A DNA stretch of 42,132 nt, taken from positions 1 through 42,132 of the forward strand of contig CAZXKQ010000016.1 of assembly GCA_964641395.1 (NCBI GenBank), given 5' to 3'. This DNA comes from CANQBR01 sp964641395 (GTDB taxonomy: Bacteria; Bacillota; Negativicutes; Acidaminococcales; Acidaminococcaceae). The notes under the pieces were generated by a model. That model saw only the letters and a program-made list of their open reading frames with translations, was not told where the DNA came from and ran no database searches. The translations under genes and the position numbers were made by a program. Positions 24,291-31,015 of this stretch are shown here, piece after piece. Positions within the stretch are counted from its first letter, which is position 1; each line of letters begins with the position of its first letter.

Positions 24291-24656
24291 ATGAAACTGC
24301 GGCAGGTGCAAGAGCTGCTCACGGCGCGGGTGCTGTGCGGTGAGCGCTTACTAGAGAAAAAAGACGTGAGCTCCTGCTTCGGTTGCAACTTGATGAGCGA
24401 GGTGCTGGCCACGGTGAAGCAGCAGACCCTCCTCTGCACCGGCCTGACCAACGTCCAGGTCATCCGCACTGCCAACATGACGGACCTGGCCGCCGTAGTC
24501 TTCGTAGGGGGGAAGCTGCCTAAGGCTTCCGTTACCGAGGAGGCGGAGTCCTGGGGCCTGCCCCTGCTGGCCACGGAGCTGCCTCTGGCAGAGGCCTGCG
24601 CCCGCCTGATCCAGGCCGGGCTGGCCAGCTGCAGAAGGGAGGCGGCCCATGGCTAA
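24291..24656 (+). CDS. DRTGG-domain protein (first copy)
   Basis: 121-residue protein of the DRTGG type, a small domain of about 100 residues seen in phosphotransacetylase, HPr-kinase-like and CBS-associated proteins. Recognisable are CFGCNLMSEVLATV near residue 30, TGLTNVQVIRTANMTDLAAVVF, and LPLLATELPLAEACARLI at the end. Cys at positions about 28 and 31 may add a metal site. The function of the domain is not established. ATG 24291 is preferred over ATG 24249, because GGGGAGAG lies before it. It overlaps the anti-sigma-like ATPase by eight bases. A second DRTGG gene lies 1.8 kb downstream. Confidence 0.8.
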   Translation: MKLRQVQELLTARVLCGERLLEKKDVSSCFGCNLMSEVLATVKQQTLLCTGLTNVQVIRTANMTDLAAVVFVGGKLPKASVTEEAESWGLPLLATELPLAEACARLIQAGLASCRREAAHG

Positions 24657-25086
24657 CGTGCTTAAGCTCAGCTATTACTGCCCAGGGGCCGATTTCGACC
24701 GGGCAGGGGAGGCCTCCGCCAAGATCAAGAAGATGCTGCAGCGGCTGGGCATACCCTCCGACGTGGTGCGGCGGGTGGCCATAGGCACCTACGAGGCAGA
24801 GCTCAACGTCATCATCCACGCCGGGGGAGGCACGGTGACGGCGGAGGTGTCCAGCCAGGACACCCTGATCACCGTCAGCGACCAGGGCCAGGGCATACCC
24901 GACATCCAGGCGGCCATGCAGGAAGGCTATTCCACCGCCCCGGAGTACGCCCGCCAGATGGGCTTCGGCGCCGGCATGGGCCTGCCTAATATGATGAAGT
25001 GTTCCGACGAATTCCACATCCACTCGGTGGTAGGGGAGGGCACTACGGTTACTATGCGCTTCTACCACCGGAGCGAAGACTTATAG
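24649..25086 (+). CDS. RsbW/SpoIIAB-like GHKL ATPase
   Basis: 145-residue GHKL-fold ATPase of the anti-sigma-factor serine kinase type. The N box is YEAELNVIIHAGG, G1 is DQGQGIPDI and G2 is GFGAGMGLPNM, with the GEGTTVTMRF end strand, all as in RsbW/SpoIIAB. It lacks a sensor domain and would act on a protein partner. No sigma factor or STAS antagonist is nearby, so the classic partner-switch is not obvious here. It is the second gene of the hydrogenase-adjacent set, overlapping the DRTGG gene. Phosphorylation of the downstream Fe-S protein is a testable guess. Confidence 0.88.
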   Translation: MANVLKLSYYCPGADFDRAGEASAKIKKMLQRLGIPSDVVRRVAIGTYEAELNVIIHAGGGTVTAEVSSQDTLITVSDQGQGIPDIQAAMQEGYSTAPEYARQMGFGAGMGLPNMMKCSDEFHIHSVVGEGTTVTMRFYHRSEDL

Positions 25087-25125
25087 AGGCCCCCGGCCAG
25101 GGGGCCGGCCTAGGGGAGGCCGTTT

Positions 25126-26496
25126 ATGGCGCCACGGGAATTCCTTCATTCCGTCACCCTGCAAAGGGAAAAATGCCAGGGCTGCGTAGCCTGTGTCAAG
25201 GCCTGTCCCACAGAGGCCATCCGGGTGCGCAACGGCCAGGCTGTAATCATCGGCGACCGCTGCGTTGACTGCGGCGCCTGTGCCGCCTGCTGTCCCTACC
25301 ATGCCTTCAGCGTGGCCACCGAGTCCCTGGAGCGGCTCCGGGACTACCAGTACAACATCGTGCTGCCCGCCCCCTCCCTCTACGCCCAGTTTTCCGAGCA
25401 GGTGGCCAGGCACACCATCTGGCAGGGCCTGCGCTACCTGGGCTTCGACGAGATCTTCGACGTCTCCCTGGCCTCGGAATACATAGCGGTAGAGATTGAA
25501 AACTACGTCAAAAATTACCGGGGAGGCCGCAAGCCCCTCATCTCCAGCAGCTGCCCGGCGGTGCTGCGCCTCATCCAGGTGAAGTTCCCCGAGCTGATCA
25601 AGCAGGTGGTGCCCATCCTGTCCCCAGGGGAGGCCGCCGCCATCTATGTGAAGCAGGAGGCGGCAGCCCGCCTGGACCTGGCGCCGGAAAGGATAGGGGT
25701 GTGGTTCATCTCCCCCTGTCCGTCGAAGAATACCAACATCCACCAGGCGGTGGACGTGCGCCGCACCCAGCTCAGCGGCTCTTTCAGCCTGGCAGAGATC
25801 TACGGCCTCCTCCTCAAGCACCTTGGGGAAGGCAGCCAGGAGGTGAAGGCCCGCACCAGCTCCTCCTACGGCCTGGCCTGGGGGATGTACGGCGGGGAGC
25901 TGCTCAGCGCCGGCATTGAGCACGGCCTGGCGGTCCACGGCATCGACGACGTGTACGACATCCTGGAGCAGATCTCCATGAACAAGATGCCCCAGCTGGA
26001 CTACGTAGAGTGCAACGCCTGCCAGGGAGGCTGCATCGGCGGCATCCTGGCGGCGGAGAACAAGTTCGTGGCCGAGAGCAACCTGCGCCACCGTATGCAG
26101 AAGCTGCGGCAGCAGGAGCCGGCCCGGCGGGAGGCCGTCCTGGCCCAGAGCATGACCCTGGAGGGCTTCCCCGCTTCTAAGGACTACGTCAAGCCCCTGG
26201 TGCCCCGGCCCATGATGCAGCTGGACGACGACATCCTGGCCGCCATGGAGAAGTTCGAGCGGATGGAGGAGGTGCTCTCCTCCCTGCCCGGCCTGGACTG
26301 CGGCGCCTGCGGCGCCCCCAGCTGCCAAGGCCTGGCGGAGGACATCGTCCAAGGCAGGGCCCACGAGATAGACTGTATATTTAAACTACGCTCCTCAGTG
26401 CACAAGCTGGCCCAGGGCATGCTGGAGCTGGCCAAGCAGATACCCATCTCCCACGAGCCGGAGAAGGTAGAGGGCGGGAGAGAAAGGGTGAGATAG
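25126..26496 (+). CDS. hydrogenase-like iron-sulfur protein, putative sensory [FeFe] hydrogenase
   Basis: 456-residue protein. Two [4Fe-4S] motifs lie at Cys17-27 and Cys46-56; residues 75-310 form an H-cluster domain in which the three loops are SSSCPAV (Cys143), SPCPSK (Cys198) and ECNACQGGCIGG (Cys299, Cys303). A C-terminal CxxC-x4-C-x16-C cluster (Cys392, 395, 400, 417) of the PF04060 type follows. The H-cluster ligands are present, but loop residues differ from the catalytic HydA in this window (TSCSPGW, MPCTAKK, MACPGGC). Architecture and neighbours (a GHKL ATPase, DRTGG and PHP proteins) resemble HydS-type sensory hydrogenases, which are thought to sense H2 or redox state. No PAS domain is present. 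ATG 25126 is not strongly preceded by a Shine-Dalgarno (AGGGGAGG, 25113-25120, is fair). Confidence 0.85.
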   Translation: MAPREFLHSVTLQREKCQGCVACVKACPTEAIRVRNGQAVIIGDRCVDCGACAACCPYHAFSVATESLERLRDYQYNIVLPAPSLYAQFSEQVARHTIWQGLRYLGFDEIFDVSLASEYIAVEIENYVKNYRGGRKPLISSSCPAVLRLIQVKFPELIKQVVPILSPGEAAAIYVKQEAAARLDLAPERIGVWFISPCPSKNTNIHQAVDVRRTQLSGSFSLAEIYGLLLKHLGEGSQEVKARTSSSYGLAWGMYGGELLSAGIEHGLAVHGIDDVYDILEQISMNKMPQLDYVECNACQGGCIGGILAAENKFVAESNLRHRMQKLRQQEPARREAVLAQSMTLEGFPASKDYVKPLVPRPMMQLDDDILAAMEKFERMEEVLSSLPGLDCGACGAPSCQGLAEDIVQGRAHEIDCIFKLRSSVHKLAQGMLELAKQIPISHEPEKVEGGRERVR

Positions 26497-26499
26497 AAG

Positions 26500-26853
26500 A
26501 TGCAATTACAAGAGGTAATGGAAAAACTGGATCTGACCCTGGTCACCCCGGAACTGGAGGGGGACGCCCTGACAGACGAGGTGAAGGGGGGCTTTGTCTC
26601 CGACCTGCTCAGCAACGTGATGGGCAAGGCCCAGCCCGGCCAGGTGTGGGTGACCATGCAGGGCCACAGGAACGTGGCGGCAGTGGCCTCCCTCATCGGC
26701 CTGGCGGCGGTGATCATAGCCGGAGGGGCCCAGCCGGCCCCTGATACCCTGGAGAAGGCCACTTCCAACGTGGTGGTGATCTTCACCACCCCCCTCAGCG
26801 CCTTCGACGTAGTAGGGCGGCTCTACGCCCTGGGCATCCGCTCCGGCCAATGA
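26500..26853 (+). CDS. DRTGG-domain protein (second copy)
   Basis: 117-residue DRTGG protein of the usual type: DEVKGGFVSDLLSNVMGKA, GQVWVTMQGHRNVAAVASLIGLAAVII and VVVIFTTPLSAFDVVGRLY. It is closer to the family core than the copy at 24291. The ATG at 26500 begins three bases past the Fe-S protein stop; its end overlaps the PHP gene at ATGA. Clustering of DRTGG domains with hydrogenase genes is known in clostridial and thermophilic anaerobes, but I know of no assigned molecular role. Confidence 0.86.
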   Translation: MQLQEVMEKLDLTLVTPELEGDALTDEVKGGFVSDLLSNVMGKAQPGQVWVTMQGHRNVAAVASLIGLAAVIIAGGAQPAPDTLEKATSNVVVIFTTPLSAFDVVGRLYALGIRSGQ

Positions 26854-27620
26854 GGACCCTGCTGGCCGACTTCCACGTCCACACCCTCCTCTCCCCCTGC
26901 GCGGAGGTGGAGATGACGCCCCACCACATCGTGCTGCGGGCGGCGGAATACGGCATCGGGGCGGTGGCCGTCACCGACCATAACGGCAGCGCCAACGTAC
27001 TGGCGGCCGTCCGGGCGGCGGAGCGCTACGATGTCCACGTCTTTCCCGGCATGGAGGCGGAGTCGGCGGAAGAGGCCCACATCCTGGTGCTCTTCGACAG
27101 CCTCAAGCAGCTGCGCCGCTGGCAGGCCTTTGTGGACCAGCACATGGGCGGGCAGCGGAACCGGGCGGAGGTCTTCGGCGGCCAGTACGTAGTAGACGAA
27201 GAGGATGAGTTCCTCTACGAGGAGGAAAGGCTGCTCCACGCCCCCTTGGATCTGCCGGCCGCGGCCATCGTGGCCCAGGCGCGGGAGCTGGGGGGCCTGG
27301 CCTTGGCGGCCCACATCGACCGGCCCAGCTACAGCCTGGTAGGCCAGCTGGGCTTCATCGAGCCGGACCTAGGCCTGGCGGCCGCGGAGCTGTCCGGTGC
27401 TGGCTGGCGGCAGGGGAGGCAGAAGGACCCCCTGCTCCGCCGTCTGGCCGGCAACCTTCCCTACGTGACCAACAGCGACGCCCACAACATCTACGACTTT
27501 GTGGAGGGGCCCAAGAACCTGCTGACGGTGGAGGAGCTGACCATAGCCGAGCTGCGGCTGGCCCTGGGGCAGGAGGGGGGACGGAGCTGCAGCCCCGGCC
27601 ACTACCTTTCCTTGGACTAG
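26850..27620 (+). CDS. PHP-domain phosphoesterase
   Basis: 256-residue protein of the polymerase-and-histidinol-phosphatase family. Metal ligands are seen in DFHVHTLLSPC (residues 7-17), AVTDHNGSAN, the Glu in FPGMEAESAEEAH, AAHIDRPS and NSDAHNIYD near the C-terminus. The order matches YciV/RNase AM-type soluble PHP enzymes that cleave nucleotide or RNA substrates, but the specific substrate is not evident. It overlaps the DRTGG gene (ATGA). Its presence beside the ATPases raises the possibility of a phosphate or nucleotide-based signal. Confidence 0.87.
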   Translation: MRTLLADFHVHTLLSPCAEVEMTPHHIVLRAAEYGIGAVAVTDHNGSANVLAAVRAAERYDVHVFPGMEAESAEEAHILVLFDSLKQLRRWQAFVDQHMGGQRNRAEVFGGQYVVDEEDEFLYEEERLLHAPLDLPAAAIVAQARELGGLALAAHIDRPSYSLVGQLGFIEPDLGLAAAELSGAGWRQGRQKDPLLRRLAGNLPYVTNSDAHNIYDFVEGPKNLLTVEELTIAELRLALGQEGGRSCSPGHYLSLD

Positions 27621-27629
27621 AAGGCAAAG

Positions 27630-27661
27630 ACACGGTTTTTTCACATGACAGGGAACCGTGT
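27630..27661. repeat. 8-bp inverted repeat upstream of hydC
   Basis: ACACGGTT (27630-27637) and AACCGTGT (27654-27661) are perfect complements around a 16-base loop that contains the likely -35 box. There is no T-run on the plus side, so an operator is more likely than a terminator. Confidence 0.5.
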
Positions 27662-27674
27662 ATTATGGTATACT
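27645..27674 (+). promoter_or_regulatory. promoter of the hydrogenase operon
   Basis: ATGACA (27645-27650), 18-base spacer, TATACT (27669-27674). It would give a leader of about 85 bases before hydC. Confidence 0.6.
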
Positions 27675-27681
27675 GTATACC
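27667..27681. promoter_or_regulatory. palindromic operator over the hydrogenase -10 box
   Basis: GGTATAC-T-GTATACC (27667-27681) is a perfect 7-bp inverted repeat around one T and covers the -10 hexamer and start site. This is a repressor-type position. The half-site resembles GntR-family sites in form only; the regulator is not known. Confidence 0.65.
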
Positions 27682-27766
27682 GAGTGACGTCAGGCCTTTC
27701 TTTTTATTTTCTATACTATCAACTATCAGGCTGCTGCGGCAGCCGCTGTAGCGTAAAGGAGGAAGT

Positions 27767-28252
27767 ATGAGCCAGAAGGAAAGAGAGGATGCCTGCTCTT
27801 TGGAGCGGCAGAAGGTGGACGCCATCCTGGCCAAGTACCAGGGGCAGAAGGGCACCTTGATACCCATTTTGCAGGAGGTGCAGAACCTCTACAACTACCT
27901 GCCCAAGGAGGCGCTGGAGTATGTAGCGGAGCGGACGGGAGTTCCCATCGCCGATATTTACGGGGTGGTGACCTTCTACTCCCTCTTCCACCTCAACCCC
28001 AGGGGCCGCAACATCATCCGGGCCTGCCAGGGCACTGCCTGCCACGTACGGGGCGGCAAGACCGTCTTGCAAGCCTTGGAGAAGGAGCTGGGAGTGAAGG
28101 CCGGTGAAACCACCAAGGACCTCCGCTTCACCCTGGAGACGGTGGCCTGCATCGGCGCCTGCGGCCTGGCCCCGGTTATGCAGATCAACGAGGACACCCA
28201 CGGCCGGCTGACGGCGGAGAAGATCAAGACCATCCTGGCCAGGTACCAGTAA
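27767..28252 (+). CDS. hydC: HydC/NuoE-like [2Fe-2S] subunit of NAD-linked hydrogenase
   Basis: 161-residue thioredoxin-fold ferredoxin of the NuoE/HydC type. The helical N-terminus (LIPILQEVQNLYNYLPKEAL) and GVVTFYSLFHL precede the cluster ligands: CQGTACHVRGG and, about 35 residues on, CIGACGLAPVM, giving the expected C-x4-C...C-x3-C spacing. As part of HydABC it passes electrons between NADH-linked HydB and HydA. The ATG at 27767 follows AAAGGAGG. The stop codon directly precedes the next gene (28253), so no gap separates them. Confidence 0.92.
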   Translation: MSQKEREDACSLERQKVDAILAKYQGQKGTLIPILQEVQNLYNYLPKEALEYVAERTGVPIADIYGVVTFYSLFHLNPRGRNIIRACQGTACHVRGGKTVLQALEKELGVKAGETTKDLRFTLETVACIGACGLAPVMQINEDTHGRLTAEKIKTILARYQ

Positions 28253-28810
28253 ATGGAGGAGTTGGCGCTGAATATCTTGGATTTGGCGCAGAACGCCGTG
28301 GCTGCCCAGGCCAGCCTGCTCCGCATCGAAGTGGTGGAGGATGAAGACGGCTTCCTAGTGCTGCGGCTGGCCGACAACGGCCGGGGCATGGACCAGGAGC
28401 TGCTAGAGCGGGTGAGGGATCCCTTCGTCACCACCCGCACCACCCGCAAGGTGGGCCTAGGCATACCCTTGGTAGAGATGGAGGCCCAGCAATGCGGCGG
28501 CCGTCTGGAACTGGCTTCCCAGCCAGGCCGGGGGACGGAGCTGGCAGCCTACTTCGGCTTGGACAACATAGACCGGCCCCCCCTGGGGGACGTGGCCGGC
28601 AGCATCAGCATCCTGCTAGCTGGTGCGCCCCACTTAGACGTCTGCTTCCACTATGTAGGCGGCAGAGGAGAGTTTAGCTTCGACAGCCGCAGCCTGAGGG
28701 AGGACTTAGGCGAGGCCTGTGACTTTTCCCATCCTGAACTGGCGGCTTGGGTCAAGGGCTACCTGGAACAGGAAATAGACAGGGTCAAGGAGGAAGGGAG
28801 AGCTTTATGA
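28253..28810 (+). CDS. GHKL ATPase embedded in the hydrogenase operon
   Basis: 185-residue histidine-kinase-like ATPase domain without a dimerisation/His-phosphotransfer helix. The N box LDLAQNAVAA (near residue 10), G1 ADNGRGMDQE, F box RDPFVTTRTTR and G2 KVGLGIPLVEMEAQQCGG are clear. After about residue 105 a second region of about 80 residues has no motif I know. It cannot work as an ordinary sensor kinase. Such ATPases recur between hydC and hydB in anaerobes, though no role is established to my knowledge. Its ATG abuts hydC; the stop overlaps the next gene in ATGA. Confidence 0.85.
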   Translation: MEELALNILDLAQNAVAAQASLLRIEVVEDEDGFLVLRLADNGRGMDQELLERVRDPFVTTRTTRKVGLGIPLVEMEAQQCGGRLELASQPGRGTELAAYFGLDNIDRPPLGDVAGSISILLAGAPHLDVCFHYVGGRGEFSFDSRSLREDLGEACDFSHPELAAWVKGYLEQEIDRVKEEGRAL

Positions 28811-29175
28811 AGAGCTTGGCTGAATTACACGCACTAAGGGATAAACTGAAGGGCGACCTGAAGATCAGGAAGAACAGCGGCACCAAGATCATCATCGGCA
28901 TGGGCACCTGCGGCATCGCCGCCGGCGCCAGGGAGGTGATGGCGGCAGTGCTGGAAGAGCTGGCCCGCCGCAACCTCACCGACGTGCATGTGCAGCAGAC
29001 CGGCTGCATCGGCATGTGCGACAAAGAGGTGCTGTTAGACGTGCTGCGGCCTGGCGAGCCCCGCATCACCTACGGCAACGTAAAGCCTGAGGACGTGGGC
29101 CGGATCATCGCCAGCCACGTGGTCAACGGCAACATCGTGGAGGACAAGGTAATAGCCAAGATTGAGCAGCCGTAA
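28807..29175 (+). CDS. thioredoxin-like (2Fe-2S) ferredoxin-domain protein
   Basis: 122-residue protein similar to the NuoE-like domain at the start of HydB. GTCGIAAGAREV (near residue 34) and TGCIGMCDKEVLLDV (near 67) supply only three cysteines; the first of the usual C-x4-C pair is not present. Whether it carries a complete cluster is therefore uncertain. Start ATG 28807 overlaps the ATPase stop in ATGA; the longer frame from 28747 lies in the ATPase coding region. It is a constant member of HydABC operons and may shuttle electrons or have a structural job. Confidence 0.85.
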   Translation: MKSLAELHALRDKLKGDLKIRKNSGTKIIIGMGTCGIAAGAREVMAAVLEELARRNLTDVHVQQTGCIGMCDKEVLLDVLRPGEPRITYGNVKPEDVGRIIASHVVNGNIVEDKVIAKIEQP

Positions 29176-29209
29176 AGGCTCTAGCTAAGCAAAGCAACGG
29201 AGGGAAATT

Positions 29210-31000
29210 ATGCAGCATATCAGAGCCCATGTCTTAGTATGCGGCGGCACCGCCTGCAAGTCCAGCGGATCCCAAGCAGTGCAGGATGCCTTCGCCCACT
29301 ACTTGAAAGAGTACAACCTGCAGGATGAGGTTATGCTGGTAGAGACCGGTTGCCACGGCTTTTGCGAGAACGGCCCCCTGGTCATCGTCTACCCTGAGGG
29401 CACCTTCTACTGCCGGGTAGGGGTGGACGACGTGAAGGATATCGTAGCGGAGCACCTCTACAAGGGCCGCATCGTGGAGCGTCTGCTCTACCATGAGCCC
29501 CAGACCAAGGAGCAGGTGCCTAACTACGACGAGATCGGCTTTTACAAGAAGCAGCACCGGATCGTGCTGGCCAACTGCGGCGAGATCGACCCGGAGAACG
29601 TAGGGGAGTACATCGCCGTAGGCGGTTACGAGGCCCTAGGCAAGGCCCTGACCCAGATGACCCCGGAGCAGGTAGTGGAAGAAGTGAAGAAGTCCGGCCT
29701 GCGGGGCCGGGGCGGCGGCGGCTTCCCCACCGGCCTGAAGTGGCAGTTCGCCAAGGCCTCCGTCAGCGACAAGAAGTACGTCATCTGTAACGCTGACGAG
29801 GGAGACCCAGGCGCCTTCATGGACCGGAGCGTGCTGGAGGGGGATCCCCACCGGGTGCTGGAGGGCATGGCCATCTGCGGTTATGCCATCGGCGCCGACG
29901 AGGGCTACATCTACGTGCGGGCGGAGTACCCCCTGGCCATTAAACGGCTGCGGGTAGCCATAGCCCAGGCGGAAGAGGCCGGCCTCCTAGGGGAGGACAT
30001 CTTCGGCAGCGGCTTCAACTTTACCATCCACATCAAGGAGGGCGCCGGCGCCTTCGTCTGCGGCGAAGAGACGGCCCTGATGGCCTCCATCGAGGGCAGG
30101 CGGGGCATGCCTAGGCCCAGGCCCCCCTTCCCGGCAGTAGCCGGCCTCTGGGGCAAGCCCACCAATATCAACAATGTAGAGACCTTCGCCAACGTAGCTC
30201 AGATCATCAACAACGGCGCTGAGTGGTACTGCCAGTTCGGCACGGAGAAGTCCAAGGGCACCAAGGTGTTCGCCCTCACTGGCAAGATCAACAATACCGG
30301 CCTGGCCGAGGTGCCTATGGGCATCAGCATGCGGGAGATCATCTACGACATCGGCGGCGGCATCACCAACGGCAAGAAGTTTAAGGCCGTGCAGATCGGC
30401 GGCCCCTCCGGCGGCTGCCTGCCTGAGTCCATGCTGGACCTGCCGGTAGACTACGACTCCCTCATTGCGGCCGGCGCCATGATGGGCAGCGGCGGCCTGG
30501 TAGTGATGGACGAGGACACCTGCATGGTGGACGTGGCCAAGTTCTTCCTCACCTTCACCCAGAGCGAGTCCTGCGGCAAGTGCACCCCCTGCCGGGAGGG
30601 CACCAAGCGGATGCTGGAGATCCTCACCCGCATCACCGAAGGCGAGGGCAGGGAAGGGGATATAGAGCTCCTAGAGTCCCTGGCCAAGAACATCAAGGCC
30701 ACCGCCCTCTGCGGCCTGGGCCAGAGCGCTCCTAACCCGGTGCTCAGCACCCTGCGCTACTTCCGCCACGAATACGAAGAGCACATCAAGAATAAACGCT
30801 GCCCGGCCGGCGCCTGCGAGAAGATGCTCCGCTATGTCATCGGGGATAACTGCAAGGGCTGCACTAAGTGCGCCCGCAACTGCCCGGTGCAGGCCATCAG
30901 CGGCACGGTGAAGCAGAAGCACGTCATCGACCAGAGCAAGTGCATCAAGTGCGGCGCCTGCATGGCCGGTTGCCCGTTCAAGGCCATTACGAAGGGTTAA
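29210..31000 (+). CDS. hydB: HydB/NuoF-like flavin and NAD-binding hydrogenase subunit
   Basis: 596-residue subunit that binds FMN and NAD(H). Order of domains: N-terminal thioredoxin-like [2Fe-2S] (CGGTACKSSGS, then ETGCHGFCENGP); NADH/FMN domain with GRGGGGFPTGLKW, CNADEGDPGAFMDRS and AFVCGEETAL; SLBB-like region; the [4Fe-4S] ligands of ESCGKCTPCREGT with a downstream Cys; and a C-terminal double ferredoxin (CKGCTKCARNCP, CIKCGACMAGCP). This is the HydB layout of bifurcating hydrogenases, where flavin splits electrons between NAD and ferredoxin. ATG at 29210 follows GGAGGG. It ends 15 bases before hydA. Confidence 0.95.
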   Translation: MQHIRAHVLVCGGTACKSSGSQAVQDAFAHYLKEYNLQDEVMLVETGCHGFCENGPLVIVYPEGTFYCRVGVDDVKDIVAEHLYKGRIVERLLYHEPQTKEQVPNYDEIGFYKKQHRIVLANCGEIDPENVGEYIAVGGYEALGKALTQMTPEQVVEEVKKSGLRGRGGGGFPTGLKWQFAKASVSDKKYVICNADEGDPGAFMDRSVLEGDPHRVLEGMAICGYAIGADEGYIYVRAEYPLAIKRLRVAIAQAEEAGLLGEDIFGSGFNFTIHIKEGAGAFVCGEETALMASIEGRRGMPRPRPPFPAVAGLWGKPTNINNVETFANVAQIINNGAEWYCQFGTEKSKGTKVFALTGKINNTGLAEVPMGISMREIIYDIGGGITNGKKFKAVQIGGPSGGCLPESMLDLPVDYDSLIAAGAMMGSGGLVVMDEDTCMVDVAKFFLTFTQSESCGKCTPCREGTKRMLEILTRITEGEGREGDIELLESLAKNIKATALCGLGQSAPNPVLSTLRYFRHEYEEHIKNKRCPAGACEKMLRYVIGDNCKGCTKCARNCPVQAISGTVKQKHVIDQSKCIKCGACMAGCPFKAITKG

Positions 31001-31015
31001 GGAGGAGCATGCAAG

